A DNA stretch of 64,000 nt from Uranotaenia lowii (taxonomy: Eukaryota; Arthropoda; Insecta; Diptera; Culicidae): the NCBI RefSeq assembly GCF_029784155.1, contig NC_073693.1, positions 286,784,875 to 286,848,874 on the forward strand, given 5' to 3'. The notes below the pieces were generated by a model. That model worked only from the letters and a program-made list of their open reading frames with translations. It searched no databases and was not told where the DNA came from. Each line of letters begins with the position of its first letter. Position 1 is the stretch's first letter. This document shows, one piece after another, positions 1 through 10,100 of this stretch. The position numbers and the translations under genes were made by a program.

Positions 1-452
1 TTTTGGGGTTTTCTGAGCGCATTCTGGAAGCTCCCTGCGATTTCGTTTGATAAACGTGCCGCCCTGAGGTCTAGAAAGGGACTCCCTTACACGCCGGTGG
101 GGGTGTTAGGTTTCATACATACAGTTTCGGTTAACAAAGACAAAGCGGCAGGAAAAGAAGAGATTTGAAAGTTTTCTGCTAAAACTGGGTTGTATAATTA
201 AGATGCAGAATATTTAGGAAAATAAACAACAGTGAAGAGTACTCGAAGTGTTCAGAATGTAATGTAAAACTAAGATGAAGTTTATTTGAAAAAATTAAAT
301 TTAGTTTTAGAGAAAAACCAAAATCGATACATTCAATTTTTTTCTTGAGAAAACAGGCGAGAAGGAAGGCGTTCTTTCAAATATACCTACATTAACACAC
401 GCAATTCGTTCACTCTATAACAGTTCATACGAAGCCATGGAGTCCGGGTATG
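1..452. other. Unassigned AT-rich flank
   Basis: I see no gene or element ends that I can support here. The sequence is moderately AT-rich with short A/T runs. It may be the tail of a repeat that begins before the window. Confidence 0.4.
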
Positions 453-659
453 GTGTACACCAGGCATGTCAAACTCGTTTAAGTGTGCGGGCCGCATTAA
501 AAATCTTTCATTTCCAAAAATAGTAATATTTCCTCTCGTAGCAATAAAAAATCTTTTTAATATTTTGTGGCAGGAAAGCCAGCGTACTTCTGTGTAGTAG
601 GGAATTTTGTGATAATTTAAGACGGGGCTACCTCCCCGTTTGACATGCCTGGTGTACAC
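453..659. mobile_element. Short hAT-type MITE with 8-bp target duplication
   Basis: A 191-bp element (461-651) has terminal inverted repeats beginning CAGGCATGTCAAAC. It is flanked by identical 8-bp copies of GTGTACAC at 453-460 and 652-659. An 8-bp duplication plus a CAGG start is the signature of the hAT superfamily. The interior has no open reading frame of interest, so it is non-autonomous. The duplicated target is itself a perfect palindrome. Confidence 0.85.
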
Positions 660-764
660 GCTGCATTGAGATTTTTCGAACTAATAAATCTAAAGAATGC
701 ATGCGAGCACATATGTACCTAGGCAAAAACTACGGTGAATCCATGCACCCGTGGTGGATAACCA

Positions 765-967
765 ACATACATACATACTGTGTGAATGGATAAAACCGAC
801 ACTTCGCCATTCGACACGAGCGTGCACGCGAGTTGGCAGTCAGTCGGTAAGTGTGAGCGGACGAACGAGTTAAGGGAGACAGCGCGTGGTTCCCTCGGCT
901 GGATGCGGTCAAGCGATCCAATGACGTCGCTACCCAAGGCCGGACAAGTCTGCATACATACATACTG
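765..967. repeat. GC-richer insert between direct repeats CATACATACATACTG
   Basis: About 170 bp of GC-richer sequence sits between two direct copies of CATACATACATACTG, ending near 780 and 967. The layout resembles a small insertion flanked by a long target duplication. A tRNA-like box or poly(A) tail is not evident, so a SINE call is not supported. Short open frames on both strands here look like chance. Confidence 0.35.
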
Positions 968-999
968 AACATACTGAAGAAAAAATAAAATAAATTTCT

Positions 1000-1345
1000 A
1001 TGGCAACGTTTTATATTTTGGCTACACTAGACAAAACAAAAATAACAAAGTCAGTCATTGATCTATAGGTATTCTTGTGAGCGACAGACGTGTCGTGGAT
1101 TGAGTTTCGTAAAAATCGTAAAATCACGACTAGTTCGAATGGTTCGGACGGCTCGAACGAGTTTTATTCGAACTTATTGAACACCCTGTATATAAGTATG
1201 TCGATTACATCGATGTGCATCGATTACTCTTCAAAACCCCCGTATAAAACCAATGTAACGGGATTCAGTCGTATTCTAAACTAAAACATTTTCAAGCAAT
1301 GTTCGTAAAAATTTTCTACACAAACAAATTTTTACGTTTCCAATC
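1000..1345. other. Unassigned intergenic sequence
   Basis: AT-rich sequence with short CGAT-containing motifs (for example around 1,200-1,230). I see no coding signal or element boundary that I can defend. Confidence 0.3.
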
Positions 1346-1349
1346 ACCT

Positions 1350-1645
1350 ATACTAAAAAGTGCACAGAAATTTTTTTTGACTATTACGTGTCACTGAAAA
1401 CTGCAACCTTTAAAATAAATAACCTGTAATTAACAAAACCTGTAATTTTAAATTGATTTCCTTGAAAGTTAACGAAGATTCATTTATTATTACAGCAAAT
1501 GTCCTGTAAAACTGCTGTACACTGAAAATTTAATGTCACGTAATTTATTTTTCGACCTGTAAAATTACGGTTAATGTCCTGCTCCTTTTTGTTACAGGAC
1601 ATTTGCGTAATTTTATAGGAAATAATTTTTGCTGTGTGTTAACTT
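1350..1645. mobile_element. MITE-like repeat with CACAG/CTGTG ends
   Basis: The left end reads GTGCACAGAAA followed by T-rich sequence and GACTATTACGTG. The right end reads ATTTTTGCTGTGTG, which is roughly the inverted counterpart. The left part, including CACTGAAAACTGCAACC and the AACCTGTAATTAAC segment, recurs inverted near 60,510-60,605 inside a mariner. This is therefore a dispersed family with at least two members in the window. No transposase is present. The exact ends and the target duplication are not certain. Confidence 0.55.
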
Positions 1646-1777
1646 CGAGTCAGATTTGCCATTTTCAGTTTGGCACTGATTTGATGCCACTTATTCGGCA
1701 TTCGGATAATAATTAGAACATTGATTCGAAAAAAAAACATTGAATATTATGTGTAGTAGATAATTGTACGTTTTCCT

Positions 1778-1790
1778 TTTATTTTTTATT
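1778..1790 (-). terminator. Poly(A) signals of the RHS gene
   Basis: Two AATAAA hexamers on the minus strand (1,778-1,783 and 1,785-1,790) lie about 70-80 nt downstream of the stop codon at 1,860-1,862. This spacing fits a short 3' UTR. It supports taking the 1,860 stop as the original end of the giant RHS gene. Confidence 0.55.
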
Positions 1791-1859
1791 ATCGATTAAA
1801 TACAATTCAAATATTATTTGAATACCTATTCCGTAGCACCCTACATTACAAAATAAGAC

Positions 1860-2063
1860 TCATTCAAAACTAACAAGCTTACCAAAAAATTGCGAATAGT
1901 TTGATGAATACATCCATCCCAAAGAAGGATTGTTAGTCGAACATGGCATCTGATTATTACAAGACGATTCTAATGTTAATTTGAAATTTTTGAAAAAGTT
2001 TAAAGGATCGCTGTTAGCAACATTGCGCGATGCTAAGTCTTCCATTAAATCTTCAACTAATGC
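1860..2063 (-). pseudogene. Detached C-terminal coding end of the RHS gene
   Basis: These 68 codons are open in the same frame that is interrupted at 6,082-6,089 by the hAT insertion. The frame enters through the 8-bp duplicate ACTAATGC (2,056-2,063) and ends at a TGA at 1,860-1,862, followed by poly(A) signals. It encodes an acidic, then Asn/Ser/Phe-rich tail with two cysteines (CNN and CST contexts) and no recognised motif. In the present allele it is cut off from the rest of the gene by 4 kb of transposon and would not be translated as part of the protein. A donor-like GGTAAGC at 1,877-1,883 could mean one more intron, but the nearby poly(A) signals favour termination here. Confidence 0.7.
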
Positions 2064-2544
2064 CAGGGTTCAACAAAACGCACTCTTTTAGACGCGCGCG
2101 GCACACGCAAACCATTCCTCTCGAGCGAAACACTTCTTCGTTTGCGTTCTGGCCGTTGACGCGCTCTCGCTCGAAACAAAAACACGCTCGCTCAATCTTT
2201 TCCCCTCGTTCTCGTCGACGAGATGCACTATCCGAAATCTGCGCGAGCGGCCGAGTCAAACAGGCACGGCTAGCTCTCGCGCGTCCTAACCGAGCGGCGG
2301 GTGAGGCCTCTCTTTTGGCTCAAAGAACAGGACGCAGCGGCTCACAATGCAGCGCGCGGCGGCTCTCCGAATGGTCCGAGGCGGCCCTCTTTTCGTCGCC
2401 GGGCGGCGCGCACGGGATCGAGTGAGGGCTTTGTGTTTCGTTCGTGTTTCTGTTTGCAGTGCCGATTGAGAAATCTGTGTGTATGATTTTATCAACAGAA
2501 TAGTTAAAATGGGTTATAAGAATTAATGTAGGAGGTTAACGTTA

Positions 2545-4400
2545 CCCATTAGTAACAGGTACCAGAACTAGTAACTATGAAAAATTTACCATGCAATAGT
2601 AAAATTTCGCGAAAAAACGCCAAATCAAAGAGCTTTACACAAGGATTGTTAAAATGAATGTTAAAAAATTTTCTAGCCACTAGTAATAGTTACCAGCACT
2701 AGTAACTATGAAAAATTTACCATGCAATAGTAAAATTTCGCGAAAAACGCCAAATCAAAGAGCTTCACACAAGGATTGTTAAAATGAATGTTAAAAATAT
2801 TCTAGCCGCAAAAAATAGTTACCAGCACTAGTAACTATGAAAAGTTTACCATGAAATAGTAAAATTTCGCGAAAAACGCCAAATCAAAGAGCTTTACGCA
2901 AGAATTGTTAAAATGAATGTTAAAATTATTCTAGCCACTAGTAATAGTTACCAGCACTAGTAACTATGAAAAATTTACCATGAAATAGTAAAATTTCGCG
3001 AAAAACGCCAAATCAAAAAGCCTTACACAAGGATTGTTAAAATGAATGTTAAAAATATTCTAGCCACTAGTAATAGTTACCAGCACTAGTAACTATGAAA
3101 AATTTACCATGAAATAGTAAAATTTCGCGAAAAACGCCAAATCAAAGAGCTTTACACAAGGATTGTTAAAATGAATGTTAAAAATATTCTTGCCGCAAAA
3201 AATAGTTACCAGCACTAGTAACTATGAAAAATTTACCATGAAATAGTAAAATTTCGCGAAAAACGCCAAATCAAAGAGCTTTACACAAGGATTGTTAAAA
3301 TTAATGTTAAAAATATTCTAGCCACAAAATAAAGTTACCAGCACTAGTAACTATGAAAAATTTACCATGAAATAGTAAAATTTCGCAAAATTCGCCAAAT
3401 CAAACAGCCTAACATAAGGATTGTTAAAATGCATGTTAAAAATATTCTAGCCACAAGAAATAGTTAGCAGCACTAGTAACTATGAAAAATTTACCATGAA
3501 ATAGTAAAATTTCGCGAAAAACGTCAAATAAAAGAGCTTTACACACGGATTGTTAAAATGAATGTTAAAAATATTCTAGCCGCAAAAAATAGTTACCAGC
3601 ACTAGTAACTATGAAAAATTTACCATGAAATAGTAAAATTTCGCGAAAAACGCCAAATCAAAGAGCTTTACACAAGGATTGTTAAAATTAATGTTAAAAA
3701 TATTCTAGCCACAAAATAAAGTTACCAGCACTAGTAACTATGAAAAATTTACCATGAAATAGTAAAATTTCGCAAAATTCGCACAAATCAAACAGCCTAA
3801 CATAAGGATTGTTAAAATGCATGTTAAAAATATTCTAGCCACAAGAAATAGTTACCAGCACTAGTAACTATGAAAAATTTACCATGCAATAGTAAAATTT
3901 CGCGAAAAACGCCAAGTCAAAGAGCTTCACACAAGGATTGTTAAAATGCATGTTAAAAATAATCTAGCCACTAGTAATAGTTACCAGCACTAGTAACTAT
4001 GAAAAATTTACCATACAGTAGTAAAACATCGCAAAATTCGCCAAATCAAAAAGCTGAACATAAGGATTGTTTAAATGCATGTTAAAAATATTCTAGCCAC
4101 AGGTAATAGATACCAGCACTAGTAACTATGAAAAATTTACCATGCAATAGTAAATTTCGCGAAAAACGCCAAATCAAAGAGCTTCACACAAGGATTGTTA
4201 AAATGAATGTTAAAAATATTCTAGCCACTAAAAATAGTTACCAGCACTAGTAACTATGAAAAATTTACCATGGAAAAGTAAAATTGCGCGAAAAACGCCA
4301 AATCAAAGAGCTTTACACAAGGATTGTTGAAATGAATGTTGAAATTATTCTAGCCACTAGTAATAGTTACCAGCACTAGAATCTATGAAAAATTCACCAT
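2545..4400 (+). repeat. 129-bp tandem repeat array, forward arm (about 15 units)
   Basis: The marker CTATGAAAAATTT starts at about 2575, 2706, 2835, 2964, 3093, 3222, 3351, 3480, 3609, 3738, 3868, 3998, 4127 and 4254, with a variant at 4383, so the period is 127-131 bp. Each unit carries GTTACCAGCACTAGTAAC, the palindrome TTTCGCGAAA (lost in some units) and CAAGGATTGTTAAAATG. Variants recur every third unit: the CAAAATTCGC form near 3,390 and 3,775, and the GCCGCAAAAAATAG form near 3,193 and 3,580. This is a higher-order repeat of three units. Confidence 0.9.
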
Positions 4401-4419
4401 GCAATTTTAAAATTTTGCG

Positions 4420-5645
4420 TTTTTTGCGAAATTTTACTTAGCAATTTTTCATAGTTACTTGTGCTGATAACTATAACTAGTTGCTAGGATATTCCAACAT
4501 TCATTTCGACATTCCACGCGTAAGGCTCTTTGATTTGGCATTTTTCGCGAAATTTTACTCGTTCATGGTAAATTTTTCATAGTTACTAGTGGTGTAAACT
4601 ATTACTAGTGACTAGATTATTTTTAACATGCATTTTAACAATCCTTGTGTGAAGCTCTTTGACTTGGCGTTTTTCGCGAAATTTTACTATTGCATGGTAC
4701 ATTTTTCATAGTTACTAGTGCTGGTAACTATTACTAGTGGCTAGAATATTTTTAACATGCATTTTAATAATCCTTATGTTAGGCTGTTTGATTTGGCGAA
4801 TTTTGCGAAATTTTACTATTTCATGGTAAATTTTTCATAGTTACTAGTGCTGGTAACTATATTTTGCGGCTAGAATATTTTTAACATTCATTTTAACAAT
4901 CCTTGTGTAAAGCTCTTTTATTAGGCGTTTTTCGCGAAATTTGACTATTTCATGGTAAATTTTTCATAGTTACTAGTGCTGGTAACTATTACTAGTGGCT
5001 AGAATATTTTTAACATTCATTTTAACAATCCTTGTGAAAAGCTCTTTCATTAGGCATTTTTTGCGAAAATTTACTATTGCATGGTAAATTTTTCATAGTT
5101 ACTAGTGCTGGTAACTATTACTAGTGGCTAGAATATTTTTAACATACTTTTTAACAATCCTTGCGTAAAGCTCTTTGATTTGGCGTTTTTCGCGAAATTT
5201 GACTATTTCATGGTAAATTTTTCATAGTTACTAGTGCTGGTAACTATTACTAGTGGCTAGAATATTTTTAACATTCATTTTAACAATCCTTGTGAAAAGC
5301 TCTTTCATTAGGCATTTTTTGCGAAAATTTACTATTGCATGGTAAATTTTTCATAGTTACTAGTGCTGGTAACTATTACTAGTGGCTAGAATATTTTTAA
5401 CATACTTTTTAACAATCCTTGCGTAAAGCTCTTTGATTTGGCGTTTTTCGCGAAATTTTACTATTTCATGGTAAATTTTTCATAGTTACTAGTGCTGGTA
5501 ACTATTACTAGTGGCTAGAATATTTTTAACATACTTTTTAACAATCCTTGCGTAAAGCTCTTTGATTTGGCGTTTTTCGCGAAATTTTACTATTGCATGG
5601 TAAATTTTTCATAGTTACTAGTGCTAGTTACTATTACTAGTATGT
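4420..5645 (-). repeat. 129-bp tandem repeat array, reverse arm (about 10 units)
   Basis: The same 129-bp unit continues in the opposite orientation, with TTTTTCATAGTTACT markers spaced about 129 bp apart from about 4,447 to 5,609. A two-unit higher-order pattern is visible: the GTGAAAAGCTCTTTCATTAGGC variant appears near 5,034 and 5,292. Together with the forward array it forms a giant inverted repeat with its turning point near 4,410. It lies wholly within the hAT-type element. Confidence 0.9.
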
Positions 5646-6081
5646 ATTTGAAAACTTCTAACATGGATTGTTACAACCCTGCACCCAAGGCTATTGCTTG
5701 CTTCTATCTGTTTTACCATATCTTTTGATTTAATTATTCGCACAGATTATTCCGTCGGCCCTTAATAACGAAAACACGGCGAACACACCGTGTGCTAAAG
5801 AGAGCCGCGCGTGCCGTCCGGTGAGCCGCCGTGTCCTCTCGGTAGATGCTCGGTGTTCCTAAACGCACGCGGCAGAAAAACGCAAACGCGGTTTCCGAAC
5901 CGCTCGCGCTCTCGAATAGGCGCGCGCGAATTCGCTCTGCTCAAAAACTTTCAATCTGCGTTTTGGTCGCAAATTTCTCGAGAGAATTTCGAGCAATCAA
6001 ATGTGCCCGTGAACCGAGAACGAAAGAGCTGCGTTTTATTTGCTCTTTCTCATTGGACGCACTCCTGCGTGTTGAACCCTG

Positions 6082-7100
6082 ACTAATGCATCCAATCTCT
6101 CTTGAAGCAAACGGAACTGTTTCTCCGAAGGGTTTCGACTGTTGCTGAACTCGAAAATGTCTTCCTCGAGATCCTCGATCAAAGGGTGGATCCAATGGGT
6201 TTTGCTCAAACGTCCTTCTTTTACCAACTTCTTCATGTCTTCAAATTTACGATAAATTTTTTGAGTGGACTCCACCTTGTTTTTTACAGGATTAACATCT
6301 CTAGGAACGAAAATGTTTCTCAAACGGCCAACTCCAGCTTTTATGTTTCTAATGGTTGCTGGAAGGACCCGGGCTAACAATAGCCACCCATCGACCAGAT
6401 CGAAAACTCTTAGTTGCGTTTCATGAGGCGTGTAAAAGAAGGTGAACTTTTGCCCGGAACATGTTACGGCTGGCCGATCGTACCACGTGACAGGAATACA
6501 GCGGGAAAAACTGGCGACCTCTTCAAATGAATGTTGGTTAAATGTCGGTTGATGAGTGAAAACGCTGACCGTGGCGGACTTCTGGTTACAGATGAGGCGG
6601 TTCGGTTCGTTAGGGGATGCGTAACAGTATGATCTTATATACGGAATTGTGGGGGTTTCTTGGAACTTTTCTAAAGGAAAGGAAGTTTCTTTAAAAGTGT
6701 AATTTACTGTCTCGACAGAAATCGCATTTTTCCAAAATGCTGGAAGGTAGTCTAATAGAATCCGGAGGAAACATGAAGCCGTATTAGAAGAGCTGCTAAC
6801 TCGATCTATTGATCTCTTTTTTCTTGTGACTTTTTCGGTAATTTCCGTTCCAGCATCCAAACCACGCCCTAGTTTTTTAGTTTGTCTGGCTGCACTAGTT
6901 GTTGACTTAGCAATGGCAACTAAATTCATTTGGCTTGCGTAGTTGTAGGTATTTTTAAACATCTTGGATACGCTTAGCGTGTTTTTGGCTTTTTTCATGA
7001 CGTAGCTTCCTTTGGTAACAATGGATAAGCGATAATAAGTGATCTTCGATTGACCTGGTCCAACAACGTGTTTAATTGAGGAAGCTGTGTTTTTTGAAAG
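6082..7100 (-). pseudogene. RHS gene, frame-shifted C-terminal domain
   Basis: This frame opens right after a TAG at 7,101-7,103 and continues the RHS gene past the frame break at 7,090-7,095. It runs without a stop to the hAT insertion site. It encodes about 340 residues with no recognised family. Visible features are a Ser/Thr/Lys-rich start, a dibasic run RKKR followed by Ser (6,813-6,824) that resembles a furin site, a middle part with several scattered cysteines, and a charged, likely helical C-terminal stretch. In RHS and Tc proteins the region after the core is the variable effector part, so this would be the functional tip. It is not predicted to be translated unless the frame break is a sequence error or is bypassed. 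An ATG at 6,998 lies inside the frame but has no sign of being a real start. Confidence 0.7.
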
Positions 7101-10100
7101 CTATTCCTCCACCCATAGTAATGGCCGAAGCTGTTTCCAACATACCAAACCACGTATTGGGATTTTTCCAATCCCACTCTGCCAGGTTGAAGTTGCCATC
7201 ATTAGCCAAGGCCCCTCCCACGTAGAGTAAAAGTACAAATCCCACATATAGGGACATCGCGTACACAGTTTTAGTGATGGCCGACGCAAGTGAAAAGAAG
7301 GTTTTGGATATTCCTGCCGCCCCCGTCGGGAAACTAACTGCAATTGATACACCAGTAAATAATCCATTCCAAACAGCTGGCGATGTCCAGTCCCAGTTTG
7401 CTGGATTCCAGTCAAAAGAAGCGGCTGCAGCTCCCAAATAAGCACCGACTGCACCAATGACTCCCATACATATCGCCCCACCAACCATTGACCCAGTCAG
7501 TGCTGCAAAGTATCCGAAAGCTCCGACTCCTCCAAAAGCGGCGAATCCACCTACTACACCTCCAACGAACAATCCAATCCAGGTCTTCTTGTCGGCCCAA
7601 TCCCATTTGGCCGGATTCCAACTATTGTTAGCTGTAGCTGCTCCTAGATAAGCGCCCACTATAGCGCATACCAGAAAAAAAATCAAGAAAGCAAACTGAC
7701 CGTCCGGATCCACCTGTGATACCGGAGAATTGCCAGCGTATTTATAAGCGCTCGGATACTGCTCGGCCGGATCAATCTGGTAAAAGCGTCCAATATCTGG
7801 ATCGTAAATACGAGCGTGGTAGTTGTAGAGGTCCGTTTCTTCGTCGTACTCCTGACCGGTGTATCGATAAGCTATGTGAGCATTCGTATCAGTGCCAAAT
7901 TTGCGGATTAACTGACCATATGGAAGGTAATCGTAGGCCGCCACAACCTTTCCTTTATGAACTACCAAGCGCGTTGAACCCTCATGATCCAGCAAAAGGT
8001 TGTAGTATTTGTTGTTCCGAAAGAATCCAACCAATCCCAATGGTCCGTGGATGTAGGCCGTTGTCGTGTGAATGACGATTCTGGGATCATCCGGTTTCGG
8101 GTAGTCTTTTCTGAACTCAGCCATCGGAAGGCCTTGGTTGTCTCGAATATAGTGAAGCTCGATAACGAGCTGATTCTTCTCGTTGCGAACTCGTTTCGAA
8201 ATTCTCTCCCCTTGGTGATCGTATCCAAGCTCTATAGTTCGGTTGTCTGTCATGACTATTCGGGAAACGCGTTGAGTCAGAGGATCGTAGTCTAGTCGTT
8301 CGATGTGTTTATGAAGCGCTTTGATGACATTTCCCTCACTGTCGTGAATCATTTGCCTAGGTAATTTTCTCGATCCCTCAAATAACTGATCAATTTGATT
8401 GCTGTAAGCCTTATACGTCAACTGGAATCGTTTGAAGCCAGTATAGAAAAGTTTGTGGTTACCGTTTGCGTCAATCGATAAGGATTCAACGTCACCCGGA
8501 GATTTTCCTAGATCCATTAGCAAGGTATTACTCAGGTACCGGAAAAATGACGCTTTGAGACCCGTAGGCTCTTTGAGAAGATTTTCAATATGATCGTTAA
8601 GCTTTGTCTTTTTGAGATAGCTGTTAAAATCAGAAGTGCAACTTTTTCTGTCGGATTCTTTTTGATACCATATTCCGCAGAGAGAAGAGTTACCTTCAAC
8701 ACCGAGTCCATTGTGAAACGCGACGCGTTCGATAAGTTGTTCTATAGAGTTAAGATTAAATGTTTCACCTGAAAAAAGCTTTTTAATGCCAAGGGCTCTG
8801 TATTCAAAGTAATTTTCCCAGAATGACGCCCAAAGCTGACGAGGATAAAAGGTTGAATTATCGTGTCCTGCAAAAACCTCCTGGACGAAGGATTTCTCTC
8901 CAAATGGTTTTAATATTCGATCTGCCTCATCTCCAATGAACGCTTTTGCTGCCAGCAACTCACCATGACCTCCGTAAGCATATGAGTGACCATATCGTAG
9001 AGGAAACCCTTTCTCAAGCATCCTCTCTGAAAAGTGCATCCAACTCGTTAGACATTTGAATGGCATTTTTAGCTCCAAATCGGAATAGAAGGTCTTGGCA
9101 GGATGACCCTCCTGGTCAATGTAGCCCCGCTGGATTAAAGCGTCAAAACAAAGCTCTGCTTGATTCAGGTCGATCATGTCGTTCACAAAAGCCCAAGCAT
9201 TTAGTGGTATCAAATTCCTATTACATTTCTCATGCCAAGTGGCCTGAAATTCTGTCCGAAGGATATTTCCATCACCGGTGAAGTCGAATCCATAGCCTTT
9301 ATCATTGTAAAAAATCGTCTCAGTTAGGAAATCGTTTTTTATCTGCACCAAAACACCAGGTGCGGCATATCGATAGGTTTGATTGAATATACGGTCGCCA
9401 TACAGGTGACTTATTTGGGTAACACTTCCTTCAGCATTGTGATCAACCCCGAAAATCGGTAAATAACTAATGCTATCGTTCGCCCATGTGATCCGGAAAA
9501 TTTTTACGACCTCCCCCTTCAGATTGTAATCATAGGTTAACGCCAACTGAACCCCGTCCACCGAATGAGGGTAGTAGATTTCTTTGATTTTGTCGTTCTC
9601 TCGAACATATTCTAAACTAACGCGCTGATTGGTTCCCAAATTTATAAAGGTTTTTCTAAGCAGTTTTGAATCTTCATCGAAGATTCTCTCTTCAGTAAAT
9701 CTTACCCCATCATTTATTTTAACAATACGTTCGGTACGACCTCTTAAAGCTGGCCCGTCTTCACTTTCGCCATAATCGAAAAATATAACGTTTTTACCAC
9801 TTTGAATAATATCTTCGTCGGCATGAAGACTACTGTTCAGCATATTTAGCGTGTAATGCTCACCACTCAGGACTCCAGTTTCACAAACACGTCCGAAAAC
9901 ATTATATTTGAAGTAAATAATTTTGTCAACTCCTACGCCTTCGGCATAATGCAATTGATATCTTAATAGATTGAACTCATCATAGAGAAAATCGACACGT
10001 CCTCCATCAGGAGTGTATCGACTAGTCGTGATATTCTTTTCCAGATCGTAATCCGTAGTCGTGGCCCACTTCGACTCTACTTTCTTCATCTGCGGAACAA

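Larger units (their letters stand above)
2064..6081. mobile_element. 4.0-kb non-autonomous hAT-type element inside the RHS gene
   Basis: The ends are the inverted repeats CAGGGTTCAACA (left) and TGTTGAACCCTG (right). They are bracketed by perfect 8-bp duplicates ACTAATGC at 2,056-2,063 and 6,082-6,089, which is diagnostic of hAT-type transposition. Both terminal 300-400 bp are strikingly CpG- and GC-rich (2,064-2,450 and 5,770-6,081). The 3 kb between them is a two-way array of a 129-bp repeat. There is no transposase, so the element must be mobilised in trans. It sits in the last coding exon of the RHS gene and adds about 15 codons and a stop (at 6,036) to the minus-strand frame. The perfect duplication suggests a fairly recent insertion. 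Confidence 0.9.

Noticed and set aside
720..970. tRNA-derived SINE
   Set aside because: No A/B box pair or A-rich tail could be made out, despite the flanking direct repeats.
1877..1883. Splice donor GGTAAGC near the end of the RHS gene
   Set aside because: The nearby stop and two AATAAA signals give a simpler end; no acceptor and further exon were evident, so it is only noted.
2030..2495. Arg-rich open frames at the left end of the hAT element
   Set aside because: GC-rich composition opens several frames on both strands at once; none has a motif or extends outside the element.
2545..5645. CRISPR-like regular repeat array
   Set aside because: The 129-bp units are contiguous without unique spacers, are present in both orientations, and lie inside a eukaryotic transposon.
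5811..6377. Plus-strand open frames over the right hAT end and the RHS exon
   Set aside because: They run antisense to the RHS coding sequence or through CpG-rich transposon DNA and have no recognisable content.
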